Shown: piece by piece, positions 1 to 8,723 of the stretch
Numbering within the stretch: the stretch's first letter is position 1
How the letters are laid out: each line of letters starts with the position of its first letter
Assembly (NCBI GenBank): GCA_934351925.1
Contig: CAKRJT010000005.1
Location: 62,001-126,000, forward strand
DNA from: an uncultured Lachnospiraceae bacterium
GTDB lineage: Bacteria > Bacillota > Clostridia > Lachnospirales > Lachnospiraceae
Reading direction: 5' to 3'
DNA: 64,000 nt
Program-made: the position numbers and the translations under genes
The notes under the pieces: generated by a model
What the model was told of the DNA's origin: nothing
Databases searched by the model: none
What the model saw: only the letters and a program-made list of their open reading frames with translations

Positions 1-353
1 ATGATATAGTGGAGTTTGCCGAGCTTGCGGATTTCATGGATGTTCCGGTTAAGAATTTCTCGTCCGGAATGACCTCGAGACTGGCATTTTCCATTGCGAC
101 AATCGGAAAGCCGGATATTCTCATTGTAGATGAGGTTCTCGCGGTCGGCGATTCAAAGTTCCAGCAGAAATGTATAGACCGTATTCAGGATATGATGAGA
201 CAGGGAACGACAGTGCTCTTTGTATCCCACAGCATAGAACAGGTAAAACTTGTGTGCAACAAGGTAGTATGGCTTGAGCATGGAAAGCTCAGGGCTTACG
301 GCGGTACCATGGAGATATGTGAACAGTATGAAGAACTGTATGGCGGCAGATAA
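1..353 (+). CDS. Polysaccharide-export ABC transporter ATPase (C-terminal part)
   Basis: The open frame continues to the window edge, so only the C-terminal 117 or so residues are present. It shows an ABC signature (FSSGMTSRLAFS), a Walker B with the export-type spelling LIVDEVLAVGD, and the H-loop VLFVSHS. The VLAVGD(S/P)xFQ pattern is known from the Wzt/TagH/RfbE group, which powers export of lipid-linked surface polysaccharides through a partner permease at the inner face of the membrane. That permease would lie upstream, outside the window. The four glycosyltransferases that follow on the same strand fit a polysaccharide assembly locus. The fragment ends right after the H-loop region without the C-terminal glycan-binding domain of long Wzt proteins, so it is the short type. 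Confidence 0.85.
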   Translation, partial: DIVEFAELADFMDVPVKNFSSGMTSRLAFSIATIGKPDILIVDEVLAVGDSKFQQKCIDRIQDMMRQGTTVLFVSHSIEQVKLVCNKVVWLEHGKLRAYGGTMEICEQYEELYGGR

Positions 354-374
354 TAGTAAAGGATGGATGGGAAT

Positions 375-578
375 ATGAAGTATATAAAGAGAATAGTGCT
401 TGCAGTAGTGTATGTTGTGTTTGCATATTTTTATGCGCTTCTTCCCGAATTTCATGTGAAGGGCGGCTTAGCTGTGAGTGTCAGCCCTTTTAATTTAGAG
501 ACATTTATTATGATGTTGTTTATAGGTGTGTATTTGACAGCGTTCTGGATAATTATTAACAGGCTGTTTAGAAATTAG
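375..578 (+). CDS. Small two-helix membrane protein
   Basis: A 67-residue protein with two hydrophobic stretches (about residues 3-20 and 40-58) separated by a short polar loop and ending in a basic tail. The start is placed at ATG 375, which has purine-rich sequence upstream; an in-frame ATG at 363 sits too close to any ribosome site. It lies 21 bases after the ABC ATPase and just before a large glycosyltransferase, so it is probably co-transcribed with them. I do not recognise the family. Small membrane proteins of this size occur in polysaccharide loci as GtrA-like or accessory subunits, but nothing here proves that role. Confidence 0.6.
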   Translation: MKYIKRIVLAVVYVVFAYFYALLPEFHVKGGLAVSVSPFNLETFIMMLFIGVYLTAFWIIINRLFRN

Positions 579-593
579 GGCACGCGCTCGGAA

Positions 594-3080
594 ATGGGGA
601 AGAGCTTGGATAATTTTATTTTTATTTATAAAAAAAGAATAGATTTAAAGAACAGTGACAGGCTTATCATCCAGACAGGCTCATGTAAGGCTTACATGGA
701 GGATGTTAAGGCTGTTTCCTACGTTAATGGAGTGGAAACTCCTGTGGATATTGTGGAAAATGTGCATACTCCGCTTCTTTTTGTGTATAAAAACGCTGAA
801 CCGGAGTTCGATGGTGAACATAATTTCTGTATTGATCTGCCAAAGAAGGTTGACAGTGTAAAAGTGATTTTCACAAAAGATACTTATCCGTCCGGAACTC
901 AGGAGATTTATATATCAGGAAAGCAGATTGAGTATCTCAGAAATATGATAGAGGTAAACCTCATCGGGGTCCAGGTGGACAAAAAATCGGGAAAGATAAA
1001 GGTGACAGGCTGGGCTGAGGCGGCGCGTGAGCCGCAGCTTTGTGCCTATTCGGGAAACCGGAGGCTTGATGCCGAGATAAAATTCTTTACGAGAGCCGAC
1101 ATGGTGAACCGCTATTTTCCGGGTGAACTTAACAAGCTGTGCGGCTTTGAGATGCTCGTTGAGGACGATGGCGGGAAAAGGTTGAAGATTACAACGGAGT
1201 GCGATGGAAGGCACGGCAGTGTGAGCGTTCTGGTCGACAGGGACGACGACGAGAGACGGCAGCGTGTTGTGGGAGTCGGAGGCAGACGAAACGACTATTT
1301 CACAAGGGCAAGGGATTATATCGCTCTGTATGGGATGAAGCGTTTCATGGTAAAGGTCTGCGGAAAGCTTACCGGAAAGGCAAAGAGGCAGACACACGAC
1401 TATTTCAGTAAGATAAATCCTGATGAGAAGAGGCTTGACGAGCAGAGAAGCTATCAGTTTGACTTCAGACCTAAGTTCTCAATTCTGATACCTATATACC
1501 GCCCAAATGAGAAATTTTTCAGGCTGATGCTCGAGTCCGTGGTGAACCAGACCTACGACAACTGGCAGATATGTCTGGCGGACGGAGGCGGTGAGGGTTA
1601 CACGGTCGAGAAGGTGGTTCAGCCGTATATTGACCGCTTTGGAGCTGACAGGGTGCGCTATGTGAAGCTTACGGACAATCTTGGAATTGCACAGAACACC
1701 AACGCTGCGCTGCACCTTGCGGACGGCGACTATATCGTGTTCGGTGACCATGACGATGAGCTTCATCCGACGGCATTTTTTGAGTGCATGAGGGAAATTG
1801 AGCGTTTTCCTGACGCGGACATGCTCTATTCTGACGAGGACAAGATAATCGAAGATACTGGAAAACATACCGAGGCACATTTTAAATCCGACCTGAATAT
1901 TGAACTTTTAAGGTGCAACAACTATATCTGTCATCTCTGTGTGGTAAAGAGAAGCCTTGTTGACAAGGTGGGTGAACTAAGAGGTGAGTACAATGGCTCA
2001 CAGGATCACGACTATGTACTTCGCTGTGTGGAGCAGGCCAAGTGCGTGCGCCACATTCCGCGCATACTCTACCACTGGAGAATAAACGAGAACTCCACGG
2101 CAAAGAGCGCATCGACAAAGACCTATGCGAACACGGCGGGAGTGAATGCCGTGAGCGCGCATCTTAAAAGGGTGGGTGTGGACGGAATCGTGAAGGGCGG
2201 CGTTGCACCGGGCTTCTATGAAGTTGACTACAGCTTTGAGGACGAACCGCTTGTGTCGGTTATCATACCGAACAAGGATCATCTCGATGACCTTACAAGA
2301 TGCATCGAGTCCATGGAAAATGTAAATAACTATCACAACATTGAGTACATTGTTGTCGAGAACAACAGCGTGCTTGACGAGACCTTCGCGGGTTATGAGG
2401 CTATGGAGAAAAAGTACGGCGGCAGATTTAAGCTTGTGAGGTGGGACGGAATATTTAACTATTCCGCCATAAACAATTATGGAGCGCAGTTTGCAAAGGG
2501 AGATTATATCCTTCTGCTCAACAACGACACCGAGGTTATCGAGCCTGACAGTTTAAGGCGCATGCTTGCCCTGTGTCAGCGCCCGGAGGTCGGAATTGTA
2601 GGGGCAAAGCTTCTGTATGATGACAACACGGTTCAGCATGCAGGTGTTATCATAGGTTATCAGGGTGTGGCGGGTCATGCCTTCACCGGGATAGGCGATG
2701 AGGTCTACGGCTATTTTGCGAGGGCTGTGCTCACGCAGGAGCTCTCAGCCGTGACTGCGGCATGCCTTCTGACAAAGCGCAGCGTGTTCGAGCAGGTCGG
2801 AAAGCTGGATGAGACCTTCGAGGTGGCATTTAATGATATCGACTACTGCATGAAGGTGCGCGAGGCAGGCTATAAGATTATATATGAGCCGCGCGCGAAG
2901 CTGCACCATTATGAGTACAAGTCGAGGGGCGCTGAGGACACCGGAAAGAAGCAGGAGCGCTTCGGTGGTGAGATTATGCACTTTATCGACAAGTGGAGGG
3001 CGCAGCTCATAAAGGGCGACCCTTATTACAACCCGAACCTTGAGCTGGTCGGAGAGCTGTATACAATAAAGAAGATTTAG
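594..3080 (+). CDS. Large glycosyltransferase with two GT2 domains
   Basis: An 828-residue protein. Residues 1-230 form an N-terminal region I do not recognise. A first GT-A fold GT2 domain begins near residue 296 (FSILIPIYRP) and carries the acidic cluster FGDHDDELHP. A second GT2 domain begins near residue 552 (VSVIIPNKDHLDDL) with LLLNNDTEVIEP. Two GT2 modules in one chain are typical of enzymes that add two alternating sugars, as in rhamnan or O-antigen backbones; NDP-sugars would be donors and a lipid-linked glycan the acceptor at the cytoplasmic membrane face. The first ATG (594) has no clear upstream Shine-Dalgarno. A TTG at 606 behind GGGGAAG is a credible alternative, because three other genes here use AATGGGGA followed by a start. 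Confidence 0.88.
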   Translation: MGKSLDNFIFIYKKRIDLKNSDRLIIQTGSCKAYMEDVKAVSYVNGVETPVDIVENVHTPLLFVYKNAEPEFDGEHNFCIDLPKKVDSVKVIFTKDTYPSGTQEIYISGKQIEYLRNMIEVNLIGVQVDKKSGKIKVTGWAEAAREPQLCAYSGNRRLDAEIKFFTRADMVNRYFPGELNKLCGFEMLVEDDGGKRLKITTECDGRHGSVSVLVDRDDDERRQRVVGVGGRRNDYFTRARDYIALYGMKRFMVKVCGKLTGKAKRQTHDYFSKINPDEKRLDEQRSYQFDFRPKFSILIPIYRPNEKFFRLMLESVVNQTYDNWQICLADGGGEGYTVEKVVQPYIDRFGADRVRYVKLTDNLGIAQNTNAALHLADGDYIVFGDHDDELHPTAFFECMREIERFPDADMLYSDEDKIIEDTGKHTEAHFKSDLNIELLRCNNYICHLCVVKRSLVDKVGELRGEYNGSQDHDYVLRCVEQAKCVRHIPRILYHWRINENSTAKSASTKTYANTAGVNAVSAHLKRVGVDGIVKGGVAPGFYEVDYSFEDEPLVSVIIPNKDHLDDLTRCIESMENVNNYHNIEYIVVENNSVLDETFAGYEAMEKKYGGRFKLVRWDGIFNYSAINNYGAQFAKGDYILLLNNDTEVIEPDSLRRMLALCQRPEVGIVGAKLLYDDNTVQHAGVIIGYQGVAGHAFTGIGDEVYGYFARAVLTQELSAVTAACLLTKRSVFEQVGKLDETFEVAFNDIDYCMKVREAGYKIIYEPRAKLHHYEYKSRGAEDTGKKQERFGGEIMHFIDKWRAQLIKGDPYYNPNLELVGELYTIKKI

Positions 3081-3126
3081 GCGGATATTACTAGTGTGAT
3101 TATATATATTGTTGGAGGACGCAGGT

Positions 3127-4440
3127 ATGTTGCTTATTAGAAATGCAAGAGTTGTTGACCCGGTGAGCGGTGTGGATAAGGTCATGGATATTCTCGTCGG
3201 CGGTGGACAGATCATGAAGGTCGGAGACGGGGCGGCGGAAATGTTCGAGGAGAACAGGCTGAACGTGCAGAAAATTGGGGCAGAGAATGATGCGAGGGTT
3301 ATCGATGCCACGGGGCTTGTGGCTGCGCCGGGTCTCGTCGACACACATGTACATTTCCGTGACCCGGGCTTTACCTACAAGGAGGATATCTTTACCGGTG
3401 CTGCGGCTGCCGCGAGGGGCGGCTTCACGACCGTTGTCTGCATGGCGAATACCAAGCCTGCGGTTGACAATGTGGACACACTCGGCTATGTTCTGGAAAA
3501 AGGTGCACAGACGGGAATACATGTGCTGTCTGCAGCCACAGTCACCAAGGAAATCGGCGGTAAAGAGCTCGTGGATATGGAGGCACTTGCAAAGGCGGGC
3601 GCAGCGGGCTTCACCGACGATGGTATACCGATTATGGATGAGAAGGTGCTTGTGGCGGCGATGGAGGAGGCAAAGAGGCTCAACCTTCCTATAAGCCTCC
3701 ATGAGGAGGATCCTGCATTTATCGATGCTCCCGGTGTACATCAGGGCGAGGTGTCCAAGGCGATTGGCTATGGCGGAGCTTCAAGAACCGCGGAAGATGT
3801 CATGGTGGCACGGGACTGCGCGCTGGCACTTCACACGGGGGCATCGGTGTGCATACAGCATATCAGCTCGAAAAACGCCGTGGAGTATGTGAAAACTGCC
3901 AAAAAGCTCGGTGCAGATGTCCACGCGGAGGCGACGCCTCATCATTTCACACTGACGGACAAGGCAGTGCTCGAGTACGGCACGCTTGCGAGAATGAATC
4001 CACCTGTCAGAACCGAGGCGGACAGGCTTAAGATTATAGAGGGGCTTAAGGACGGCACCATAGATATGATAGTAACAGACCACGCTCCACACAGCACCGA
4101 GGAGAAGGCAAGACCGATGGAGAGCGCGCCGAGCGGAATTACAGGGCTTGAGACTTCGCTGGGGCTTGGAATAAAGTCGCTTGTCGAGCCGGGACATCTC
4201 ACGCTCATGCAGTTAATGGCATGCATGAGCCGCAACCCGATGGAATTTTACAGGAGAAAGCCTGTGAGCATCGCGGAGGGAAATCCTGCTGACATAGTGA
4301 TATTCGGTGAGAAGGAGAAATGGGTGGTAGACCACTTTGCATCCAAGGCCGTGAACAGTCCGTTTCTTGGCTGGGAACTGCCGGGAAAGGTACACTTTAC
4401 CATCTGCGGCGGCAAGGTGGTGTATGAGGCGTCAGTGTAA
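3127..4440 (+). CDS. pyrC: Dihydroorotase
   Basis: A 437-residue amidohydrolase that closes carbamoyl-aspartate to dihydroorotate, the third step of pyrimidine synthesis. Visible family marks are the zinc ligands in DTHVHFRDPG, the metal-bridging Lys/Asp region AGFTDDG, HEED, QHISSK, the TPHHF block and the catalytic DHAPHS. The length and motif set match the class I bacterial enzyme. ATG 3127 is chosen because GGAGG lies eight bases upstream; a TTG at 3109 would put that ribosome site inside the coding region. It is the only nucleotide-synthesis gene among glycosyltransferases, with no other pyr gene in the window. Its TAA stop falls exactly at the edge of a tandem hairpin repeat. Confidence 0.95.
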   Translation: MLLIRNARVVDPVSGVDKVMDILVGGGQIMKVGDGAAEMFEENRLNVQKIGAENDARVIDATGLVAAPGLVDTHVHFRDPGFTYKEDIFTGAAAAARGGFTTVVCMANTKPAVDNVDTLGYVLEKGAQTGIHVLSAATVTKEIGGKELVDMEALAKAGAAGFTDDGIPIMDEKVLVAAMEEAKRLNLPISLHEEDPAFIDAPGVHQGEVSKAIGYGGASRTAEDVMVARDCALALHTGASVCIQHISSKNAVEYVKTAKKLGADVHAEATPHHFTLTDKAVLEYGTLARMNPPVRTEADRLKIIEGLKDGTIDMIVTDHAPHSTEEKARPMESAPSGITGLETSLGLGIKSLVEPGHLTLMQLMACMSRNPMEFYRRKPVSIAEGNPADIVIFGEKEKWVVDHFASKAVNSPFLGWELPGKVHFTICGGKVVYEASV

Positions 4441-4577
4441 AACTTTCAAACTACTTATTGATAGCAATACTGCAAGCAATGCTTGCAGTATGCATGGGTA
4501 TAAGTTTGAAAATAAAACTTTCAAACTATTTATTGGTGGCAATACTGCAAGCAATGCTTGCAGTATTGCATGGGTGT
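4438..4577 (+). repeat. Tandem pair of hairpin repeats, family 1
   Basis: Two units of about 70 bases in direct tandem (about 4438-4511 and 4512-4577). Each has AAAACTTTCAAACTA, then TTATTG, then a perfect palindrome ATACTGCAAGC-AAT-GCTTGCAGTAT and a GCATGGGT(A/G)TA tail. AAGTTTGAAA at the end of unit 1 pairs with TTTCAAACT of unit 2 to give a second hairpin. The repeat begins in the pyrC stop codon and runs into the start region of the next glycosyltransferase. Other copies are at 38295-38393 (degenerate) and 52208-52291 (reverse strand). Confidence 0.9.
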
Positions 4578-4581
4578 AGAT

Positions 4582-6117
4582 ATGGATATGATAAATCATG
4601 TGATAAACGTATATAAAAATTGCGGTTTAAAGCCTGCTGTAAAGACTGTGCTGAATGTTATGGTTACGGCCTCATCGGCGCGTAAGCAGAGGCTCTTCTA
4701 TTCGCGCAGTCTTTTTTCGGAGAGTGAGAGGGAAAATACTTCAATCTCCGGTTACAGAATTGTAAAGACCGATGGCGTTCGGCTTCACATGGACATGGTG
4801 TGCGAGCTTCACAAGATTATAGAGGAAAAAAATCCGGCAGTCATATACACAGATGAGCTTAGAAACGGGGAATTCCTGTACAAGCCTGATTTTGCACCGG
4901 ACAACCTTGAGGCGCACAACTATATCGGAAACTGTATTATCGTGCGGGAGGATTTATTCGATGACACAGCAGGTGCGCTGACAGGGGGAACGTCGCTGTG
5001 GAGCTTTAACAGGTATATATGCGGGAAATGTATTTGCAATAATGGCGCAGACAATAGAAGCATAAGTGATAAATGCATAAGCAGTAGCTGCTTAGATGAA
5101 AAATTCCCGGGCGGCGGGATAGCGCATGTGAGCCGGGCACTTTTTGAAGATGAGGGGTATGTGGACGACGAGCCGGTTGATAATGAAATCTCACATATTT
5201 CACATGCTATCAGCCACGACAATCAGTATACGGGCATAAATAATGCTGCGGATACGGATATTGATATGGCGAACGAAACGCTTATCTCCATTATCATTCC
5301 AAACTATGAGCATGTGGACGATCTGCGTCGGTGTGTGGAGTCTCTTCTATATGTAAACAGCTATAAGAATATTGAGATAATAATTGTCGAAAATAACAGT
5401 AAGTCTGATGAGATATTTGCCTATTATGATGAAATTTTAAAGCAGCAGCCTGATATAGTGAAGGTTGTCAAATGGGAGGGCAGTTTTAACTACTCGGCAA
5501 TCAATAATTATGGTGTCGGATTTGCTAAGGGAGAGCTTCTGCTGCTTCTAAACAACGACACGAAGCTTATTGAGCCGGGCTCGCTTTATGCCATGGCGCG
5601 CTATGCGCTCAGGGAGAACACGGGAGCCGTGGGAGCATGTCTGTTGTATGAGGACAAGACCGTACAGCATGCCGGAGTCATAGTAGGGATAGGACCTGAC
5701 AGGACGGCTGTGCACCCTAATTCGGGTGTGCCCTTTATTGAAAAAGGATACCGTGAAAGCATACATCATGTACAGAATTATTCTGCCGTGACGGGCGCAT
5801 GCCTGATGGTGAAAAAGGTGCTGTATGACAGGCTCGGAGGTCTCGATGAGGAGCTTGCCGTGGCGTACAACGACGTGGATTTCTGTCTGAGGCTCAGGAC
5901 GAGGGGACTTTTGAATGTATATGTCCCGCAGGCCTTTTTTTTTCATTATGAGTCGAGGTCAAGAGGTTACGACGACAGAGGAGAAAGACATGAGAGATTT
6001 CTTCGTGAATCGGCATTGTTTCGTGACAGATGGCAGGGCATTATTGCTGATGGCGACCCGTACTATAATAGATGTCTTTCAAAGACGGTGCCATGGAAGC
6101 CGGAATTGAAGGCTTGA
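4582..6117 (+). CDS. GT2 family glycosyltransferase
   Basis: A 511-residue protein if translation starts at ATG 4582 (ATG 4588 is equally possible); the open frame reaches back to 4558, but those codons belong to the preceding repeat. The N-terminal 230 residues are poorly conserved and look like an eroded first glycosyltransferase module. The GT2 domain starts near residue 233 (LISIIIPNYEHVDDLRRC) and contains FNYSAINNYG, LLLNNDTKLIEP and the C-terminal AYNDVDFCLRLR and HYESRSRG blocks. It resembles the second GT2 module of the 594-3080 gene closely enough to suggest duplication. The predicted role is a sugar transfer in surface polysaccharide assembly. No convincing Shine-Dalgarno site is visible, possibly because the repeat replaced it. 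Confidence 0.82.
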   Translation: MDMINHVINVYKNCGLKPAVKTVLNVMVTASSARKQRLFYSRSLFSESERENTSISGYRIVKTDGVRLHMDMVCELHKIIEEKNPAVIYTDELRNGEFLYKPDFAPDNLEAHNYIGNCIIVREDLFDDTAGALTGGTSLWSFNRYICGKCICNNGADNRSISDKCISSSCLDEKFPGGGIAHVSRALFEDEGYVDDEPVDNEISHISHAISHDNQYTGINNAADTDIDMANETLISIIIPNYEHVDDLRRCVESLLYVNSYKNIEIIIVENNSKSDEIFAYYDEILKQQPDIVKVVKWEGSFNYSAINNYGVGFAKGELLLLLNNDTKLIEPGSLYAMARYALRENTGAVGACLLYEDKTVQHAGVIVGIGPDRTAVHPNSGVPFIEKGYRESIHHVQNYSAVTGACLMVKKVLYDRLGGLDEELAVAYNDVDFCLRLRTRGLLNVYVPQAFFFHYESRSRGYDDRGERHERFLRESALFRDRWQGIIADGDPYYNRCLSKTVPWKPELKA

Positions 6118-6154
6118 ACTTAAATCGAAAAATAAGAAAGGCGGTTGATATATA

Positions 6155-7657
6155 ATGGAATTTAACTTATATAAGGTGAAAAAAGCTTCAGCCTACATTA
6201 AACATTATGGACCGGATAAGCTTGTCAAGAAGGCTTTAGGAAAGCTTATTGACAGGGATGATTATTCGGAGAGCTTTGCCAGGCTCAAGCCCGACGAGGA
6301 GGAGCTCTTCTATGAGAGGGGACGAAGCTTTACAAAGAAGCCTCTTATAAGCATACTTGTTCCTGTGTATAATCCGCCTGTTGAATATTTCAGGGAGATG
6401 CTTCTCTCAGTGATAAACCAGACGTATTTTAACTGGCAGCTTTGTCTTGTGGATGCCGGAACCCAAAAAATCGGGGACGTTGTTGCCGAGATTACAGATG
6501 GCGATGAGCGTGTGCGATATGCGGAGACAGATAATTGCGGGATTGCCGAAAATACAAATAAGGCATTAGCCATGGCAGAAGGAGAGTATATAGCGCTTCT
6601 TGACAACGATGATACACTTTCGCCGGATGCACTCTATCGTATGGTGGAGGAGTTAAACAGAGCAGATGCGGATTGTGTGTATTCGGACGAGGATAAGATG
6701 GACGGTGAGGGAAAAAGGCATTTTTGTCCTCACATTAAGCCTGATTTTGATTCCCAGCTTCTGCGGAGCAACAATTATATCTGTCATCTGTTCATGGTAA
6801 AAACGGAGCTTGCGAGAGCAGTTGGCGGTTTTTCGAAGGAGTATGACGGCGCGCAGGACTATGATTTTATCTTAAAATGTACCGAAAGAGCAGGAAAGAC
6901 AGCACATGTCAGACGCGTGCTGTACCATTGGCGCACCCATGAAAGCTCGACAGCCTCTAACCCTTTGTCTAAGCTGTATGCGTATGAGGCAGGTAAGAAG
7001 GCTATAGAGGCTCAGCTTGCGAGAATGGGAATAACAGGCAGAGTAAGCATGCTTGATGATATGGGCTTTTACAGGGTAGAGTATGGCGAAAATATAAATA
7101 GTAATGAATGTTCAGTGGTGCTTGCCGTCACGGGAGTCAGAGATAATGACACGGCGCAGAAATATTTTAGATATTTAAGAAAAAATACTGACTATGAAAA
7201 TATGCAGCTTTGTGCTATGAATGAGCTTGACAAGACAAAACTTCAGTCATATACAAGTGATTATTTCTGTATTTTAATGTGTGGCATAAAGCCCGGAAAA
7301 AAGAGTTGGCTTAAAGAGCTTGTAAGAGAGGCTGATGTACTCAGCGCAGATGCCATAGCAGCAAAGCTTCTTGTAAAACAGGCTTTTCCTATATATGATA
7401 AAATCAGCAGAAGCTTTATAGTGTATTCAGGCGATGAGTATACGGATGCATTTGGCAAGGTTCATGTAAATGCAGGGAAGCCGGCATGGTATAAAGGGCT
7501 TTTTAACAGAAATATATTGCAGCAGAACATAAAGAGCCTTCCAAGGACAGCACTGCTTGTACGTCGCGAGGAGCTTATGCGGCTTCTTGCTGACGGCTGG
7601 AAGGGGCAGGAGAAAAAGACATATCTGTATGAGCCGGGCGTGGAACTGTACAAGTAA
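6155..7657 (+). CDS. GT2 family glycosyltransferase
   Basis: A 500-residue enzyme with AAAGGCGG upstream of ATG 6155. The GT2 domain covers about residues 62-290: LISILVPVYNPPVEYF for the nucleotide-binding strand, LLDNDDTLSPDAL for the metal-binding acidic motif, and YSDEDK plus a QDYDF(I/V)LKCTE block shared with the first module of the 594-3080 gene. Residues 310-500 form a second, unrecognised domain with no GT motifs that may be a decayed second module. It lies 37 bases after the preceding glycosyltransferase and 37 before the next, in one apparent transcription unit. The predicted job is polymerising or side-branch sugar transfer at the inner membrane face; donor and acceptor cannot be read from sequence. 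Confidence 0.85.
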   Translation: MEFNLYKVKKASAYIKHYGPDKLVKKALGKLIDRDDYSESFARLKPDEEELFYERGRSFTKKPLISILVPVYNPPVEYFREMLLSVINQTYFNWQLCLVDAGTQKIGDVVAEITDGDERVRYAETDNCGIAENTNKALAMAEGEYIALLDNDDTLSPDALYRMVEELNRADADCVYSDEDKMDGEGKRHFCPHIKPDFDSQLLRSNNYICHLFMVKTELARAVGGFSKEYDGAQDYDFILKCTERAGKTAHVRRVLYHWRTHESSTASNPLSKLYAYEAGKKAIEAQLARMGITGRVSMLDDMGFYRVEYGENINSNECSVVLAVTGVRDNDTAQKYFRYLRKNTDYENMQLCAMNELDKTKLQSYTSDYFCILMCGIKPGKKSWLKELVREADVLSADAIAAKLLVKQAFPIYDKISRSFIVYSGDEYTDAFGKVHVNAGKPAWYKGLFNRNILQQNIKSLPRTALLVRREELMRLLADGWKGQEKKTYLYEPGVELYK

Positions 7658-7694
7658 ATGGTTATGTGAATATAAGTAAAAGGGAGATGGCATT

Positions 7695-8657
7695 ATGGTC
7701 AGCGTGATTATTCCGAATTATAATGGTGAGCGTTTTCTTAAAGGTTGTCTTGAAGCATTAAAGATACAGACCTACGAGGAGCTTGAAGTGATTCTGGTTG
7801 ACAACGCCTCAACCGATAACAGTATAGAGACGGCAAGGGAACTTTACCCTGAAATAAGAGTGATTGAACTTTTAGAAAACACAGGCTTTGCCTATGCAGT
7901 AAACCGTGGGATAGAGGCAGCCGATGGAGAGTATGTGCTGCTTCTAAACAACGATACCATAGTATTTCCTAATTTTGTGAAAAATCAGTACAAGATGATT
8001 AAGGGCAAGCCCGACGTGTTCTCCTGCTCGGCGCTTATGATACAGAACGGAAACCATGAGCTTGTCGACGACGCGGGCGACGAGCTTGCGGCACTTGGCT
8101 GGGGCTTCGCGCCTGACAGGGATAAGCCTGTATCAGGCTGTATGGTGCCACATGAGGTTTTTTCTTCGTGTGCGGGGGCAGCGATATACAGAAAATCAGT
8201 ATTTGACGAGATTGGCTTGTTTGACGAGAGCTTTTTTGCCTATCTTGAGGACATGGATATCGGCTACAGGGCAAGGCTTGCAGGCTACAGAAACCTGTAC
8301 AATCCGTATGCTAAGGTGTATCACCTTGGAAGTGCTTCGAGCGGTTCAAGACATAATGCCTTCAAGGTGGAGCTGTCAGCCCGCAACAGCATGTGGATGC
8401 TAAGAAAGAATATGCCGGTCTGGCAGCTTGTATTTAACATGCCGTTTATTGCGGCGGGAATTGTTATAAAGATGGTGTATTTCGTAAAGAAGGGGCTTGT
8501 GAAGGCATACTTGAAAGGTATCATAAAAGGGCTGTCCGGCAAGCTTAGGAATACTTCAAAAAATGCGGGTGAAAAACATAAGGATACAGGCTTTGCAACG
8601 TATTTAGGACTTCAGATGTGGCTGTTCAAAGGGATGGTTAAGAGGATGAAAAGATAA
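7695..8657 (+). CDS. GT2 family glycosyltransferase, rhamnosyltransferase-like
   Basis: A 320-residue enzyme with GGGAG nine bases before ATG 7695. The GT2 fold is compact: VSVIIPNYNGERFLKGCL at the N-terminus, VDNASTDNS, LLLNNDTIVFPNF (the DXD-like site), and FFAYLEDMDIGYRARLAGY around the expected catalytic acid. This is the pattern of the COG1216 group that includes many rhamnosyl- and galactofuranosyl-transferases. Residues 250-275 are hydrophobic and could dock the protein on the membrane. It is the last gene of the first glycosyltransferase series; base composition drops to AT-rich immediately after it, marking the edge of the locus. Confidence 0.87.
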   Translation: MVSVIIPNYNGERFLKGCLEALKIQTYEELEVILVDNASTDNSIETARELYPEIRVIELLENTGFAYAVNRGIEAADGEYVLLLNNDTIVFPNFVKNQYKMIKGKPDVFSCSALMIQNGNHELVDDAGDELAALGWGFAPDRDKPVSGCMVPHEVFSSCAGAAIYRKSVFDEIGLFDESFFAYLEDMDIGYRARLAGYRNLYNPYAKVYHLGSASSGSRHNAFKVELSARNSMWMLRKNMPVWQLVFNMPFIAAGIVIKMVYFVKKGLVKAYLKGIIKGLSGKLRNTSKNAGEKHKDTGFATYLGLQMWLFKGMVKRMKR

Positions 8658-8723
8658 GAAAACAGGTTACCATGTAGTGCAGGAATTATGGCTTATATAT
8701 CAGGAGGGCAGAGGTAGGGCTTG

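Noticed and set aside
3300..4235. Long frames on the minus strand opposite pyrC and similar long antisense frames opposite the glycosyltransferases, ddl and the M60 gene.
   Set aside because: They are by-products of codon bias of the well-supported plus or minus genes; none has a ribosome site or recognisable motif.
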